Assembly (NCBI RefSeq): GCF_000212695.1
Contig: NC_015514.1
Coordinates: forward strand, 3,844,001 to 3,908,000
Origin: Cellulomonas fimi ATCC 484
GTDB lineage: Bacteria; Actinomycetota; Actinomycetes; Actinomycetales; Cellulomonadaceae
Direction of reading: 5' to 3'
DNA length: 64,000 bases
Position numbers and translations under genes: made by a program. This document shows, piece by piece, positions 50,353 to 58,324 of the stretch. Within the stretch, counting starts at the first letter, position 1. Each line of letters opens with the position of its first letter. The notes under the pieces were generated by a model, which saw nothing but the letters and a program-made list of their open reading frames with translations, ran no database searches and was not told the DNA's origin.

Positions 50353-50481
50353 CTAGCCAGCTGGCGTGACACGCTTCCCGTTGTCCACCATGGCGGCGAT
50401 GTGCTGGCCGCCCTGTGTGCGCTGCTGCGCGCGGCCCGCCACAGGAGGATCCCGCGACATACATGCGGAGGGGGACCTTAG
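50353..50481 (+). pseudogene. IS5-family transposase fragment, right part
   Basis: Continues the frame of 48868-48945 across the insertion: ASWRDTLPVVHHGGDVLAALCALLRAA then a stop at 50479-50481. It is the C-terminus of an older IS5-family transposase into which the passenger-bearing element jumped. Confidence 0.7.
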
Positions 50482-50619
50482 CTGCTCGTGCTCCAATGTC
50501 GGGGAAACTCGACGTCGAGCCAGGTTTGCACTTGCGTTGCGGTGCCGAGGCCACTTTCCCGGAGCACATCGACGATGTCGGACCCGGAAATCAGGACGAC
50601 CGGGTGTGCGTCCTGTCGG

Positions 50620-50955
50620 ACCTCCTTGTTGAAGGCGCTCCGCGAGGCAATCGCGCTCGAGCTCGATGGCGGACCCGACGACCTGGTCTTCCCGACGACC
50701 AGAGCCACGCCGCGCGCTCCGAGTCATGTCCGCGACCACCTCAAGCAGGCGCTCGAGGGCGTCGACCTCGATGTCACACCCCACGACTTCCGCCGCACCG
50801 TAGCGACGCAGGTGGCCCGCGCCACGACGCTCGCGAACGCCACGGCCCTCCTCGGGCACGCCGACGAGATGACAACAGATCAGCGTGGCTCCGGACCTCC
50901 GCATGGTCATCGACCAGCTGGTGTCACAGGCGTCGGAGGACGCATCGGGGAGTGA
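50620..50955 (+). pseudogene. Degraded tyrosine integrase of the island
   Basis: The C-terminal catalytic part of a phage-type integrase: DDLVFPTTRATPRAPSHVRDHLKQAL, TPHDFRRTVATQVA (His-x-x-Arg) and ALLGHADEMTT. The frame is then broken. In another frame VAPDLRMVIDQLVSQ matches the normal C-terminal tail, so a short deletion removed the catalytic tyrosine. The N-terminal DNA-binding domain and the first catalytic arginine are also missing. Its place beside the tRNA-Ser att site identifies it as the island's own integrase, now dead. Confidence 0.8.
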
Positions 50956-50974
50956 AAGGGAGGGCCGGGAACGA

Positions 50975-51018
50975 CGAAGGGCCCCACTTCCGCATGATCA
51001 TGCGGGTGGGACCCTTCG
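50975..51018 (-). terminator. tRNA-Ser terminator, island-supplied copy
   Basis: Outer 13-bp stem (50975-50987 with 51006-51018, one mismatch) with a perfect inner CCGCAT-GATC-ATGCGG stem. It is the diverged twin of the hairpin at 39841-39884 and now terminates the tRNA. Confidence 0.75.
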
Positions 51019-51021
51019 ACT

Positions 51022-51040
51022 GGCTGGCGGTAGCGGTGGG
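51022..51040. repeat. Right attachment site inside tRNA-Ser
   Basis: Identical over 19 bp to 39884-39902; covers the CCA end, acceptor 3' strand and start of the T-arm of the tRNA. Confidence 0.88.
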
Positions 51041-51114
51041 ATTTGAACCCACGGTGGACTTTCACCCACACACGCTTTCGAGGCGTGCTCCTTAGGCCGC
51101 TCGGACACGCTACC
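51025..51114 (-). tRNA. tRNA-Ser (anticodon CGA)
   Basis: 90 nt including an encoded CCA. The acceptor stem is GGTAGCG/CGCTACC. The anticodon stem CACGC/GCGTG closes a loop CTCGAAA with anticodon CGA, reading UCG serine codons. A long variable arm (GTGTGGGTGAAAGTCCAC region) is typical of tRNA-Ser, and the T-loop is GGGTTCAAATCCC. The last 16 bases of its 3' end, with three bases beyond it, are duplicated at the left island edge. Confidence 0.96.
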
Positions 51115-51178
51115 TCGCGGAGAAGAGTACCCGGTCGGGGCCGCTGCACCGAATCGGGCCGCCGGGGCGGGCGGCGCC

Positions 51179-51184
51179 TACCGT
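51179..51184 (+). promoter_or_regulatory. -10 box of sirtuin gene
   Basis: TACCGT, six bases, then the GTG at 51191; no SD. Confidence 0.55.
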
Positions 51185-51190
51185 GGTCGG

Positions 51191-52027
51191 GTGAGCGACA
51201 CCCTCCCCGCACCGGCGGGCACGCTGGCGGACCTGATCGACCTCCTTCAGGGCCGCAGGCTGACGGTGCTCACGGGGGCGGGTGTCTCGACGGACTCGGG
51301 CATCCCGGACTACCGCGGCCCGGACTCGCCGCCGCGCAACCCGATGACGTTCCAGCAGTTCACGGGCGACGAGCGCTTCCGTCGGCACTACTGGGCCCGC
51401 AACCACGTGGGCTGGCGGCACGTGCACCGCACGCAGCCCAACGCCGGCCACCGAGCGCTCGCGCAGATGGAACGCGAGGGAACGCTGCTGGGCGTCATCA
51501 CCCAGAACGTCGACCTGCTGCACGAGCAGGCGGGCTCGCGGAACGTCATCGACCTGCACGGCCGCTACGACCGCGTGGTCTGCCTCAGCTGCCGGACGGT
51601 CGTCAGCCGCAGCGAGCTGGCCGACCGCCTCGACCAGCTCAACCCCGGGTTCGCCGACGAGGTCGTCGCGGACGTCGAGATCGCGCCGGACGCGGACGCG
51701 GTCGTCGAGCGGACCAGCCACTTCGTCGTCGCGGACTGCGCGGTGTGCGGCGGGATGCTCAAGCCGGACATCGTCTACTTCGGGGAGACGGTGCCGCGCG
51801 AGCGGGTCGAGCGGGCGTACGCGATGGTCGACGCGGCCGACGCCCTGCTGGTCGCGGGGTCGTCGTTGACGGTGCAGTCGGGGCTGCGGTTCGTGCGGCA
51901 CGCGGCGCAGACGGGCACGCCGGTCGCGATCGTCAACCGCGGCGTCACGCGCGGGGACCGCTACGCGACCGTCACGCTCCACGCGGGCACCTCGGAGACG
52001 CTCTCCGCCCTCGCCGACTCCCTCTGA
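51191..52027 (+). CDS. Sir2-family NAD-dependent deacylase
   Basis: 278 residues. NAD-binding motifs GAGVSTDSGIPDYRGPDS and TQNVDLLHEQAG (near residues 30-105), the catalytic histidine in IDLHGRYDRVVCLSC, a four-cysteine zinc site (CLSC and CAVC) and GGMLKPDIVYFGE are intact. Sirtuins remove acetyl or other acyl groups from lysines using NAD. It is cytoplasmic. The frame begins with six-base spacing from a TACCGT box. Its 3' end is convergent with tadA, 30 bases away. Confidence 0.95.
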   Translation: MSDTLPAPAGTLADLIDLLQGRRLTVLTGAGVSTDSGIPDYRGPDSPPRNPMTFQQFTGDERFRRHYWARNHVGWRHVHRTQPNAGHRALAQMEREGTLLGVITQNVDLLHEQAGSRNVIDLHGRYDRVVCLSCRTVVSRSELADRLDQLNPGFADEVVADVEIAPDADAVVERTSHFVVADCAVCGGMLKPDIVYFGETVPRERVERAYAMVDAADALLVAGSSLTVQSGLRFVRHAAQTGTPVAIVNRGVTRGDRYATVTLHAGTSETLSALADSL

Positions 52028-52057
52028 CGGTCACAGCCCGGCCGCCCGCCTCTGACG

Positions 52058-52564
52058 TCACAGCCCGTCGGAGAACGCCGCCGCCTCCCGCTGCGCCTCG
52101 AAGAAGTGCTGCAGGAGCAGCCCGCACTCGTCGGCCCGCACGCCGCCGACGACCTCGACGCGGTGGTTGAGCCGGCGGTCCCGCACGACGTCCCACTGCG
52201 AGCCGCACGCGCCGGCCTTCGGGTCCCACGCGCCGAGGACGAGCCGCGGGACGCGGGCCAGCACGATCGCGCCGGCGCACATGAGGCACGGCTCCAGGGT
52301 GACGACGAGCGTGCAGTCGTCGAGCCGCCAGCGCCCGAGCCGGTCGGCGGCGGCGCGCAGCGCGACGACCTCGGCGTGGCCGGTGGGGTCGTCGAGGGCC
52401 TCGCGGACGTTGTGCCCGCGGGCGACGACCTCGCCGGACGGCCCGACGACGACCGCGCCGACAGGCACGTCGCCGGACTGGACGGCGCGCCGCGCCTCGT
52501 CGAGCGCGAGCCCCATCGCCCAGGCGTCCGCCGTCTGCACCGCGCGCCGAGGACCCTCCGTCAT
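52058..52564 (-). CDS. tadA: tRNA adenosine(34) deaminase
   Basis: 168 residues. The zinc and catalytic motifs are HAEV (near residue 62) and PCLMCAGAI (near 90), with the deaminase fold sequence AVVVGPSGEVVARGHNVREALDDPTGHAEVVALR. TadA converts A34 of tRNA-Arg(ACG) to inosine. A cytosine deaminase cannot be excluded by sequence alone, but the length, PCLMCAGA motif and the common tadA-upp gene order favour TadA. The ATG at 52564 is used; two in-frame starts lie within ten codons upstream. Confidence 0.88.
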   Translation of the reverse strand: MTEGPRRAVQTADAWAMGLALDEARRAVQSGDVPVGAVVVGPSGEVVARGHNVREALDDPTGHAEVVALRAAADRLGRWRLDDCTLVVTLEPCLMCAGAIVLARVPRLVLGAWDPKAGACGSQWDVVRDRRLNHRVEVVGGVRADECGLLLQHFFEAQREAAAFSDGL

Positions 52565-52635
52565 GAGAGCCATGATCGCGCAGCGACGGCGCACGGTGGG
52601 GACGTTCGGTGACGTCCACGTGCTGGGACAGCCGG

Positions 52636-52641
52636 TAGGTT
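52636..52641 (+). promoter_or_regulatory. -10 box of upp
   Basis: TAGGTT, six bases, then the ATG at 52648; no SD. Confidence 0.55.
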
Positions 52642-52647
52642 GGGCGC

Positions 52648-53283
52648 ATGCGCCTGCACGTCGCGGACCACCCGCTCGTCGCCCACAAGCTCACGGTCCT
52701 GCGGGACAAGAAGACGCCGTCGCCGACGTTCCGGCAGCTCGTCGACGAGCTCGTCACGCTGCTGGCGTACGAGGCGACGCGCGACGTGCACACGGACACC
52801 GTGCAGATCGAGACGCCGGTCGCCGTGACGACGGGCGTGAAGCTCGCGGACCCGCGCCCGCTGGTGGTGCCGATCCTGCGTGCGGGCCTCGGGATGCTCG
52901 ACGGGATGACCCGCCTGCTGCCGACGGCGGAGGTCGGCTTCCTCGGGATGCAGCGCGACGAGACGACGCTCGAGGCGATCACGTACGCGAACCGGCTCCC
53001 GGACGACGTGTCGGGCCGCCAGTGCTTCCTGCTGGACCCGATGCTCGCGACGGGCGGCACGCTGGTCGCCGCGATCGACTACCTGCTGGCGCGCGGGGCA
53101 CGGGACGTCACGGCGGTGTGCCTGCTGGCCGCGCCGGAGGGCATCGAGGTCGTCGAGAAGTTCGTGGGCGACCGGGCCGACGTGAAGATCGTGGTCGCGG
53201 CCGTCGACGAGCGCCTCAACGAGAAGGCGTACATCGTCCCGGGCCTGGGCGACGCGGGCGACCGCCTCTACGGCATCGTCTGA
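52648..53283 (+). CDS. upp: Uracil phosphoribosyltransferase
   Basis: 211 residues, the standard length. [28 protein letters not shown] begins the protein. The PRPP-binding loop is [20 protein letters not shown] (near 128-147), and the uracil-binding end is [18 protein letters not shown]. It salvages uracil to UMP and fits functionally with the uracil permease gene at 11507. A strong inverted repeat 150 bases downstream may terminate it. Confidence 0.97.
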   Translation: MRLHVADHPLVAHKLTVLRDKKTPSPTFRQLVDELVTLLAYEATRDVHTDTVQIETPVAVTTGVKLADPRPLVVPILRAGLGMLDGMTRLLPTAEVGFLGMQRDETTLEAITYANRLPDDVSGRQCFLLDPMLATGGTLVAAIDYLLARGARDVTAVCLLAAPEGIEVVEKFVGDRADVKIVVAAVDERLNEKAYIVPGLGDAGDRLYGIV

Positions 53284-53432
53284 CCGCCCCCGCACCACCT
53301 GACCCGCCCGGCAGGCCCCTGGCAGGCCCGTCGCCGTCCGGATCCTGAGACACCGCTGGCGACCCCTTGGTGGGCGGCGGCGCGGCTGCCAGCATCGCGC
53401 TCCTCGACGGCTCGGGGGACGCCGCTCGGGGC

Positions 53433-53484
53433 CGCGCTGCCGGACCTCGCGACGGTCTGGGGGACCTGGAGGTCCGGCAGCGCG
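53433..53484 (+). terminator. 16-bp inverted repeat downstream of upp
   Basis: CGCGCTGCCGGACCTC (53433-53448) pairs perfectly with 53469-53484 across a 20-base loop. It is the only structure seen in the 269 bases between upp and the next gene. It may be a terminator or an operator. Confidence 0.5.
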
Positions 53485-53539
53485 AACCACACGCCGCGCC
53501 GTGCACGCCCCTCCGGTCGCAGGTCCCGTGACCGCTGCC

Positions 53540-53545
53540 TACCGT
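53540..53545 (+). promoter_or_regulatory. -10 box for leaderless NAD(P)-binding gene
   Basis: TACCGT, seven bases, then the ATG at 53553; no SD. Confidence 0.55.
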
Positions 53546-53552
53546 GGACGGC

Positions 53553-54218
53553 ATGCGCATCGCCATCGCGGGAGGTCACGGCCAGGTCGCCCGGCAGCTG
53601 TCCCGTGCGCTCGCCGCGCGCGGCGACGTGCCGGTCGCGCTCGTCCGGCAGCTCGGGCACGTCCAGGACGTCGTCGAGGACGGTGCCGAGGGCGTCGTGC
53701 TCGACCTGGAGCGGAGCAACGCCCGGGACGTCGCCGAGGCCGTCGCGGGTGCGGACGCGGTGGTGTTCGCGGCGGGCGCTGGCCCGGGCAGCGGTGCCGA
53801 GCGCAAGGACACCGTCGACCGCGGGGCCGCTGCGCTGCTCGCCGAGGGCGCCGAGCAGGCGGGCGTGCGGCGCTACGTGCTGGTGTCGTCGATGGGAGCC
53901 ACGAGCTCCCCGGACCCGGGCACGGACGAGGTGTTCGCCGCCTACCTGCGTGCCAAGGCGGCCAGCGAGGACGACCTGCGGACGCGGGACCTCGACTGGA
54001 CGATCGTGCGGCCCGGCCGGCTGACGGACGGCGAGCCGACGGGCACGGTCCGGCTCGATGCGCACGTTCCGTTCGGCGAGGTGACGCGCGCGGACGTGGC
54101 GGGGGTGCTCGCGGCGGTGCTGCACGCGCCGCTCACGGCCGGGCTGGTGCTCGAGCTGACGGCCGGCGTGGTGCCCGTCGAGGCGGCCGTCGCGGCCGTC
54201 ACCGAGCCCGCGGACTGA
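53553..54218 (+). CDS. NAD(P)-binding atypical SDR protein
   Basis: 221 residues with an N-terminal Rossmann motif (RIAIAGGHGQVARQLSRALAARG). DAVVFAAGAGPGSG, RRYVLVSSMGA and DLDWTIVRPGRLTDG follow, the blocks of the NAD(P)H-binding (YwnB/YhfK-like) atypical SDR family. The active-site tyrosine of classical SDRs is not in its usual place, as is normal for this branch. It is probably a redox-sensing or isomerase-like protein of unknown substrate in the cytoplasm. The start is fixed by the -10 box. Confidence 0.88.
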   Translation: MRIAIAGGHGQVARQLSRALAARGDVPVALVRQLGHVQDVVEDGAEGVVLDLERSNARDVAEAVAGADAVVFAAGAGPGSGAERKDTVDRGAAALLAEGAEQAGVRRYVLVSSMGATSSPDPGTDEVFAAYLRAKAASEDDLRTRDLDWTIVRPGRLTDGEPTGTVRLDAHVPFGEVTRADVAGVLAAVLHAPLTAGLVLELTAGVVPVEAAVAAVTEPAD

Positions 54219-54229
54219 CCCGCCGCCCG

Positions 54230-54262
54230 GCGCCGACGAGGCGCCGACGAGGCGCCGACGAG
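54230..54262. repeat. 11-bp tandem repeat, three copies
   Basis: GCGCCGACGAG repeats exactly three times in the 53 bases between two convergent stop codons. Confidence 0.85.
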
Positions 54263-54271
54263 CGAGGCACG

Positions 54272-57200
54272 TCAGCGCGGGGCCGACCTGCCGACCGGGT
54301 CGGTGCGCAGCGTGACGACGCCGACGAGGTACTGGTCCCCGCTCGTCGTCGCGACGAGCGAGCTCACGCTGCCGCCGAGGTTCACGGGCGCGAACGACTT
54401 CGCGTCGACGCCGAGGGAGTTCGGCAGCCGCCAGCCGCGCGCGGTCGAGTCGAACGCGTTCCCGGTGCCCGACTGCGGCGTGGAGCCGTCCCACCGCTGC
54501 GGCACGAGCGCACGCTGGCCGTCCAGCAGCAGCCGGTCGCCGACGGCGGTGCGGTCGCCCTCCCACCCGACGACGCCGATCCGCGCGCTCGTCCCGGGCT
54601 CGGCGGCGAACTCGAAGACGGGCGGCTGCGCGCCGGTCCCGATCCAGGCGGCGCCGTCGTACACGGTCACCGAGGCGTCGGTGCCCGGGTCGGAGTAGAC
54701 GACGACGAGCGACCAGCCGGCGTAGTAGGAGCGGTTCGGGTCGGTGCGGGTGGCCCGGACGGCGACGTCGGCGACGGACCAGCGCCCACCGCCCTCCGCG
54801 GCGACCTGCCGGGTCACGTCGGCGAACGACTGGTAGTAGCGCCGGCCCTCCTTGTCGCTCACGACCCGCACGTCGTCCGCGGCAGCCCGGACGGTCTCGT
54901 AGGCGGTGCCGGGGCCGCGCAGCCGCGCGGTGTCGAGCGCGCCGCTGAACTCCTCGCCGGGGCCCACGTTCGCGGACCAGTACAGCCCGGCGAACGCGAT
55001 CTCGCGGCCCGTGGGCACGTCGAGGGTCGCCGCGGACGAGACGGGCAGCGCGGGGCGCGTGCCGTTCGCCCAGGGGACGTCGGGCGCCTCGTCGAGCTCG
55101 ACCATGTCGAAGCTGTTGTTGTCCCGGTCGCCGTTCTGCAGGGCCGACGCGCACGTCGTGACCGACGCGGGGCAGGTCAGCAGGGGGGCGCCGACCTCGG
55201 TCACGGCCCAGCCGCCGTCGACGTGCACGCGCGGCGTGAGACCCGCGGACGACGTCGTGACGGGCGCCGACGCGGACACCGGTGCGGCGCCCGGCGCGCT
55301 CGCGTCGACCCGGACCGCGCCCCGCGCGCTCCCCGACCAGCGCACGCCGAAGAGCGCCTCCACCGTTGATCCGGCGGAGGCGACGTCGACGGTGCAGCGC
55401 ACGTGGCGCACATCGACCGCGACGCAGTCACCCGCCTCGGGCCCGACGCTCTCGGGGTCGACCCGCAGGGCGGCGGGCAGCGTGACGGTCGCGACGACTC
55501 CCTCCGCGTCGGCGGCGGTCGCTCCCCCGGCGACGCTCACGCCGAAGGAGACGGTGCCGGTGCCGCCGAACTCCGACAGCACGACCGTCGGCGCGGCGAC
55601 GGACAGGACGGGTGCCGTGGCGCGCACGGCGACCCGGTGCTCGGGCGTCGGGTCGGCACCGGCGGCCTCCGCACGCACGACGAGGTCGCCCAGCGCGCCG
55701 ACCGCACCGACGTCGGGCACCACGCGAGCGCTGATCGCGGCCGTCTGACCGGCCGGGAGCCCGTCCCGCGTGCACGTGATGTGCGCCTGGTCGGTGGGGC
55801 CGCACGCCCAGCCGGGCACCGGAGCGGGAGCCCACGTCGTCCCCGCCGGCCGCGTGAGGTGCGCGACGAGCCCGGTCGCGGCGAGGTCGCCGCGGTTGGT
55901 CACGGCCAGCGTCGTGACGACGTCACGGCCACGCGCGAGGGTCGTCGACGTGTCGCCGCTGACGGACGGTCGCGCCGGACGGACGACCTCGAACGCGAGC
56001 GCGAGGTGCTCGGGCTGCCGGACGCCCGTGGGCTGCAGGTCCAGGCCCAGGGTCCGCTCGCCGACCTCGGCGGGCTCACCCGCGGTGAGCAGCAGCCCGA
56101 GAGGCGCGGCCTCCCGGACCCCGAGCGGTGCGATCGCGCACGTCACCGCCTGGTCCTGGGGAACGCCACGGCACGACCAGTCCGCGCTGCCGGGCGCGAG
56201 GGACCACTGCACACCGCGCGGCAGGTGCAGCGTGGCCGTGGCGGGTGCGCCCGTGACCGCCGTGCCGCCGAGGTTGGCGAGGTCGAGGTCGAGCCGCCCG
56301 GGACGGCCGGAGACGAGCGTGAGGGGCGCGGGGACGCTGCGCAGCGCGAGGCGCGCGGGGGCGGCGTGGACGCGCAGCGGGATGGGTGCGGGACGGTAGG
56401 AGATGCCCGTGCCGTGCACGCTCACGCCGACCTGCGCGTCGGCGCCGTCGTACGACTCGTCGATCGAGACGCGCAGGACGAGGCGCGCGAGGGTCGACGG
56501 CGGCAGCTCGTCGAGCGTGCAGCGCACCACCCCGCCGCCGGACCCGCCGGCGCACACCCAGCCGCCCGCGGCGCGCACCCCGAACCGCCCGGCCGGCAGC
56601 GCCTGGAGCGCCACGTCGGCGATGCCGTCGAGCGAGACCCCGGTGGGCAGCGTGACCTCGGCGACCAGCTCGGTCGCCGTCGTGCCGCCGGAGTTGCGCA
56701 CGCCGATCGTCAGGTCCTGCCCGGCCACGCCGGCGGCGAGCACGAGCCCGCCGTCGGGAAGGTCGAGGGACACGTCCGCGGGCGGGACGGGATCGGGCTC
56801 GGTCGTGGGCTCGTCCGCGGGCTCGGGGTCGGTGACGACGGTGTCGTCGTCGGGCGTGGTCGTCCCGTCGTCGTCCTCGGCCAGGATCGTGCCGTCCAGG
56901 TCGGCGTCGGGCGTGGGGATCGCGGACGGCGAGGGGCCGGGCGTGGGCGTCGAGGGTGTCGGTGCGGGGGTGGCGGTGCCCGTGGGCGCGACGGTCTCGG
57001 ACGACGCGGACACCGACGGCACGGGTGCGGCCTGCGGCTCGTCGCCCGTCAGCAGCCCGGCGACGCCCGCGACGGTCACCGCCCCGAGCACGACGGCACC
57101 TGCCGCGACGGCCACGGCCCCCAGCGGGATGGCCCCGAACAGCGCGGCGGCACCTCCCGCGGCTGCGGCACCCGCACCGGCCCCGGCACCGGCGCCGACC

Positions 57201-58117
57201 GCGGCGGTCGTGCCGGTCGCCGCGGCGGTCCCGGCGGCCGCGCCGCCCGCCGCCCCGCCGCCCGCGCCGCCGCCGGCCGCGGCCGCGCCGGCCGCGAGCC
57301 CGCCGCCGACCGGAAGCAGGTGCGCCAGCGCGCCCAGGCCTGCGATGCCGAGGACGAGCGGCGCGACCACGGCCCGCATGCCGTGGTTGACGTCGCCGAG
57401 CTCGAGGACGAGGGCGCGGCAGTCGCCGCAGCCCTCGAGGTGCTTCTCGACCTGCGCGTTCTCGCGCGTGCCGAGGCCCCCGCGCACGTAGGAGCCGAGC
57501 TTGGCGGCGGTGCTGCGGCACGTCTCCTCGAGCGGGTCCTGCAGGTGCTGCTGGAGGTACGCCTGCCGCAGGCCCTCACGCGCTCGGTAGGCGAGCGCCG
57601 CGACGCCGTTGGCGGTCAGGCCGAGGATCGGCGCGATCTGCGCGGGCGTGAGGCCCTCGACCTCGGAGTGCCACAGGACGGCCTGCCAGCGCTCGGGCAG
57701 CGAGTGGAAGGCACGGGCGACGACGCCCCGCTCGAACCCTTCGAGGGTCGGCTCGTCCGCGGTGCCTGCGAGCGCCGTGCCGGCCTCGAGCGTCCCGATG
57801 TCGTCGGTCGGCACGACGCGACGCGCCTTCTCGCGACGCTCGGTCGCGGTCCGCCGGACGACGGTGAACAGGTACGCGCGGAACGCGGACTCGGGCCCGT
57901 TGCCGCGCTGGAGCGCCCCGTGCACGGCCGCGAAGGCGTCGGCGACGACGTCGTCGGCGTCGTGGCGGGTGTCGGTGTACTGCCGCGCGACGACCCATGC
58001 GGCGCCGGCGTGCCGCTCGTAGAGGGCCCCGAACGCGTCGGCGTCACCGGTGCGCGCGGCGGCGATGAGCTCGGCGTCTGCCATGACGCCGTCGCTGAGC
58101 CGCGCGTTCACCACCAC
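54272..58117 (-). CDS. ECF sigma factor fused to anti-sigma and surface domains
   Basis: 1281 residues. Sigma region 2 (FGALYERHAGAAWVVARQYTDTRHDADDVVADAF, about 29-62) and region 4 (LPERWQAVLWHSEVEGLTPAQIAPILGLTANGVAALAYRAREGLRQAYL, about 140-188) are complete. A zinc-finger anti-sigma motif follows (H226-x3-C230-x2-C233), then hydrophobic segments about 250-270 and 332-362 around an Ala/Gly stretch. About 900 extracellular residues contain DUF11/CARDB-like beta repeats with paired cysteines and a C-terminal domain (NNSFDMVELDE...GLYWSANVG). The GTG at 58117 has a GGGAG site; an ATG at 58084 is possible. Membrane-held sigma factors of this general kind (ECF52-like) are known. Confidence 0.88.
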   Translation of the reverse strand: MVVNARLSDGVMADAELIAAARTGDADAFGALYERHAGAAWVVARQYTDTRHDADDVVADAFAAVHGALQRGNGPESAFRAYLFTVVRRTATERREKARRVVPTDDIGTLEAGTALAGTADEPTLEGFERGVVARAFHSLPERWQAVLWHSEVEGLTPAQIAPILGLTANGVAALAYRAREGLRQAYLQQHLQDPLEETCRSTAAKLGSYVRGGLGTRENAQVEKHLEGCGDCRALVLELGDVNHGMRAVVAPLVLGIAGLGALAHLLPVGGGLAAGAAAAGGGAGGGAAGGAAAGTAAATGTTAAVGAGAGAGAGAAAAGGAAALFGAIPLGAVAVAAGAVVLGAVTVAGVAGLLTGDEPQAAPVPSVSASSETVAPTGTATPAPTPSTPTPGPSPSAIPTPDADLDGTILAEDDDGTTTPDDDTVVTDPEPADEPTTEPDPVPPADVSLDLPDGGLVLAAGVAGQDLTIGVRNSGGTTATELVAEVTLPTGVSLDGIADVALQALPAGRFGVRAAGGWVCAGGSGGGVVRCTLDELPPSTLARLVLRVSIDESYDGADAQVGVSVHGTGISYRPAPIPLRVHAAPARLALRSVPAPLTLVSGRPGRLDLDLANLGGTAVTGAPATATLHLPRGVQWSLAPGSADWSCRGVPQDQAVTCAIAPLGVREAAPLGLLLTAGEPAEVGERTLGLDLQPTGVRQPEHLALAFEVVRPARPSVSGDTSTTLARGRDVVTTLAVTNRGDLAATGLVAHLTRPAGTTWAPAPVPGWACGPTDQAHITCTRDGLPAGQTAAISARVVPDVGAVGALGDLVVRAEAAGADPTPEHRVAVRATAPVLSVAAPTVVLSEFGGTGTVSFGVSVAGGATAADAEGVVATVTLPAALRVDPESVGPEAGDCVAVDVRHVRCTVDVASAGSTVEALFGVRWSGSARGAVRVDASAPGAAPVSASAPVTTSSAGLTPRVHVDGGWAVTEVGAPLLTCPASVTTCASALQNGDRDNNSFDMVELDEAPDVPWANGTRPALPVSSAATLDVPTGREIAFAGLYWSANVGPGEEFSGALDTARLRGPGTAYETVRAAADDVRVVSDKEGRRYYQSFADVTRQVAAEGGGRWSVADVAVRATRTDPNRSYYAGWSLVVVYSDPGTDASVTVYDGAAWIGTGAQPPVFEFAAEPGTSARIGVVGWEGDRTAVGDRLLLDGQRALVPQRWDGSTPQSGTGNAFDSTARGWRLPNSLGVDAKSFAPVNLGGSVSSLVATTSGDQYLVGVVTLRTDPVGRSAPR

Positions 58118-58324
58118 GACCTGCTCCCGTCAGCGCATCCTTTTTTCCCGAGCGCACAGCCTGCCACAACGGACGGATCGGGTGTCCAGAGCCCAAACAC
58201 CCAAATTCAACGTACGCGACGAACCGCTGTCGGCACCTCCCAGGGTGGCGGGCAAGCGCTCGCCCTGCGGGTGAAAACACCCGGACCCGCGTCACGGACC
58301 GCGGGCCGGCCCCTCTCATCCCGC

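Larger units (their letters stand above)
39884..51040. mobile_element. Genomic island in tRNA-Ser(CGA)
   Basis: About 11.1 kb between the two 19-bp att repeats. The intact tRNA lies at the right end. A degraded tyrosine integrase gene is 70-400 bases inside the right att, as usual for tRNA-targeting elements. Contents: two small hypothetical stretches, an IS481 remnant, an intact IS3-family element, an LRR protein, the large ATPase-nuclease gene, an IS5-family element with passenger, and IS fragments. Codon use and spacing are looser than in flanking DNA. Without a working integrase the island is probably fixed. Confidence 0.85.

Noticed and set aside
54230..54262. Tandem 11-bp repeat as regulatory array
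   Set aside because: Lies between two stop codons of convergent genes; more likely slippage-generated repeat DNA than a control site.
55403..58324. Long plus-strand open frame opposite the sigma-fusion gene
   Set aside because: Antisense shadow; only the last 257 codons (58325-59098), beyond the sigma gene, look like a real protein.
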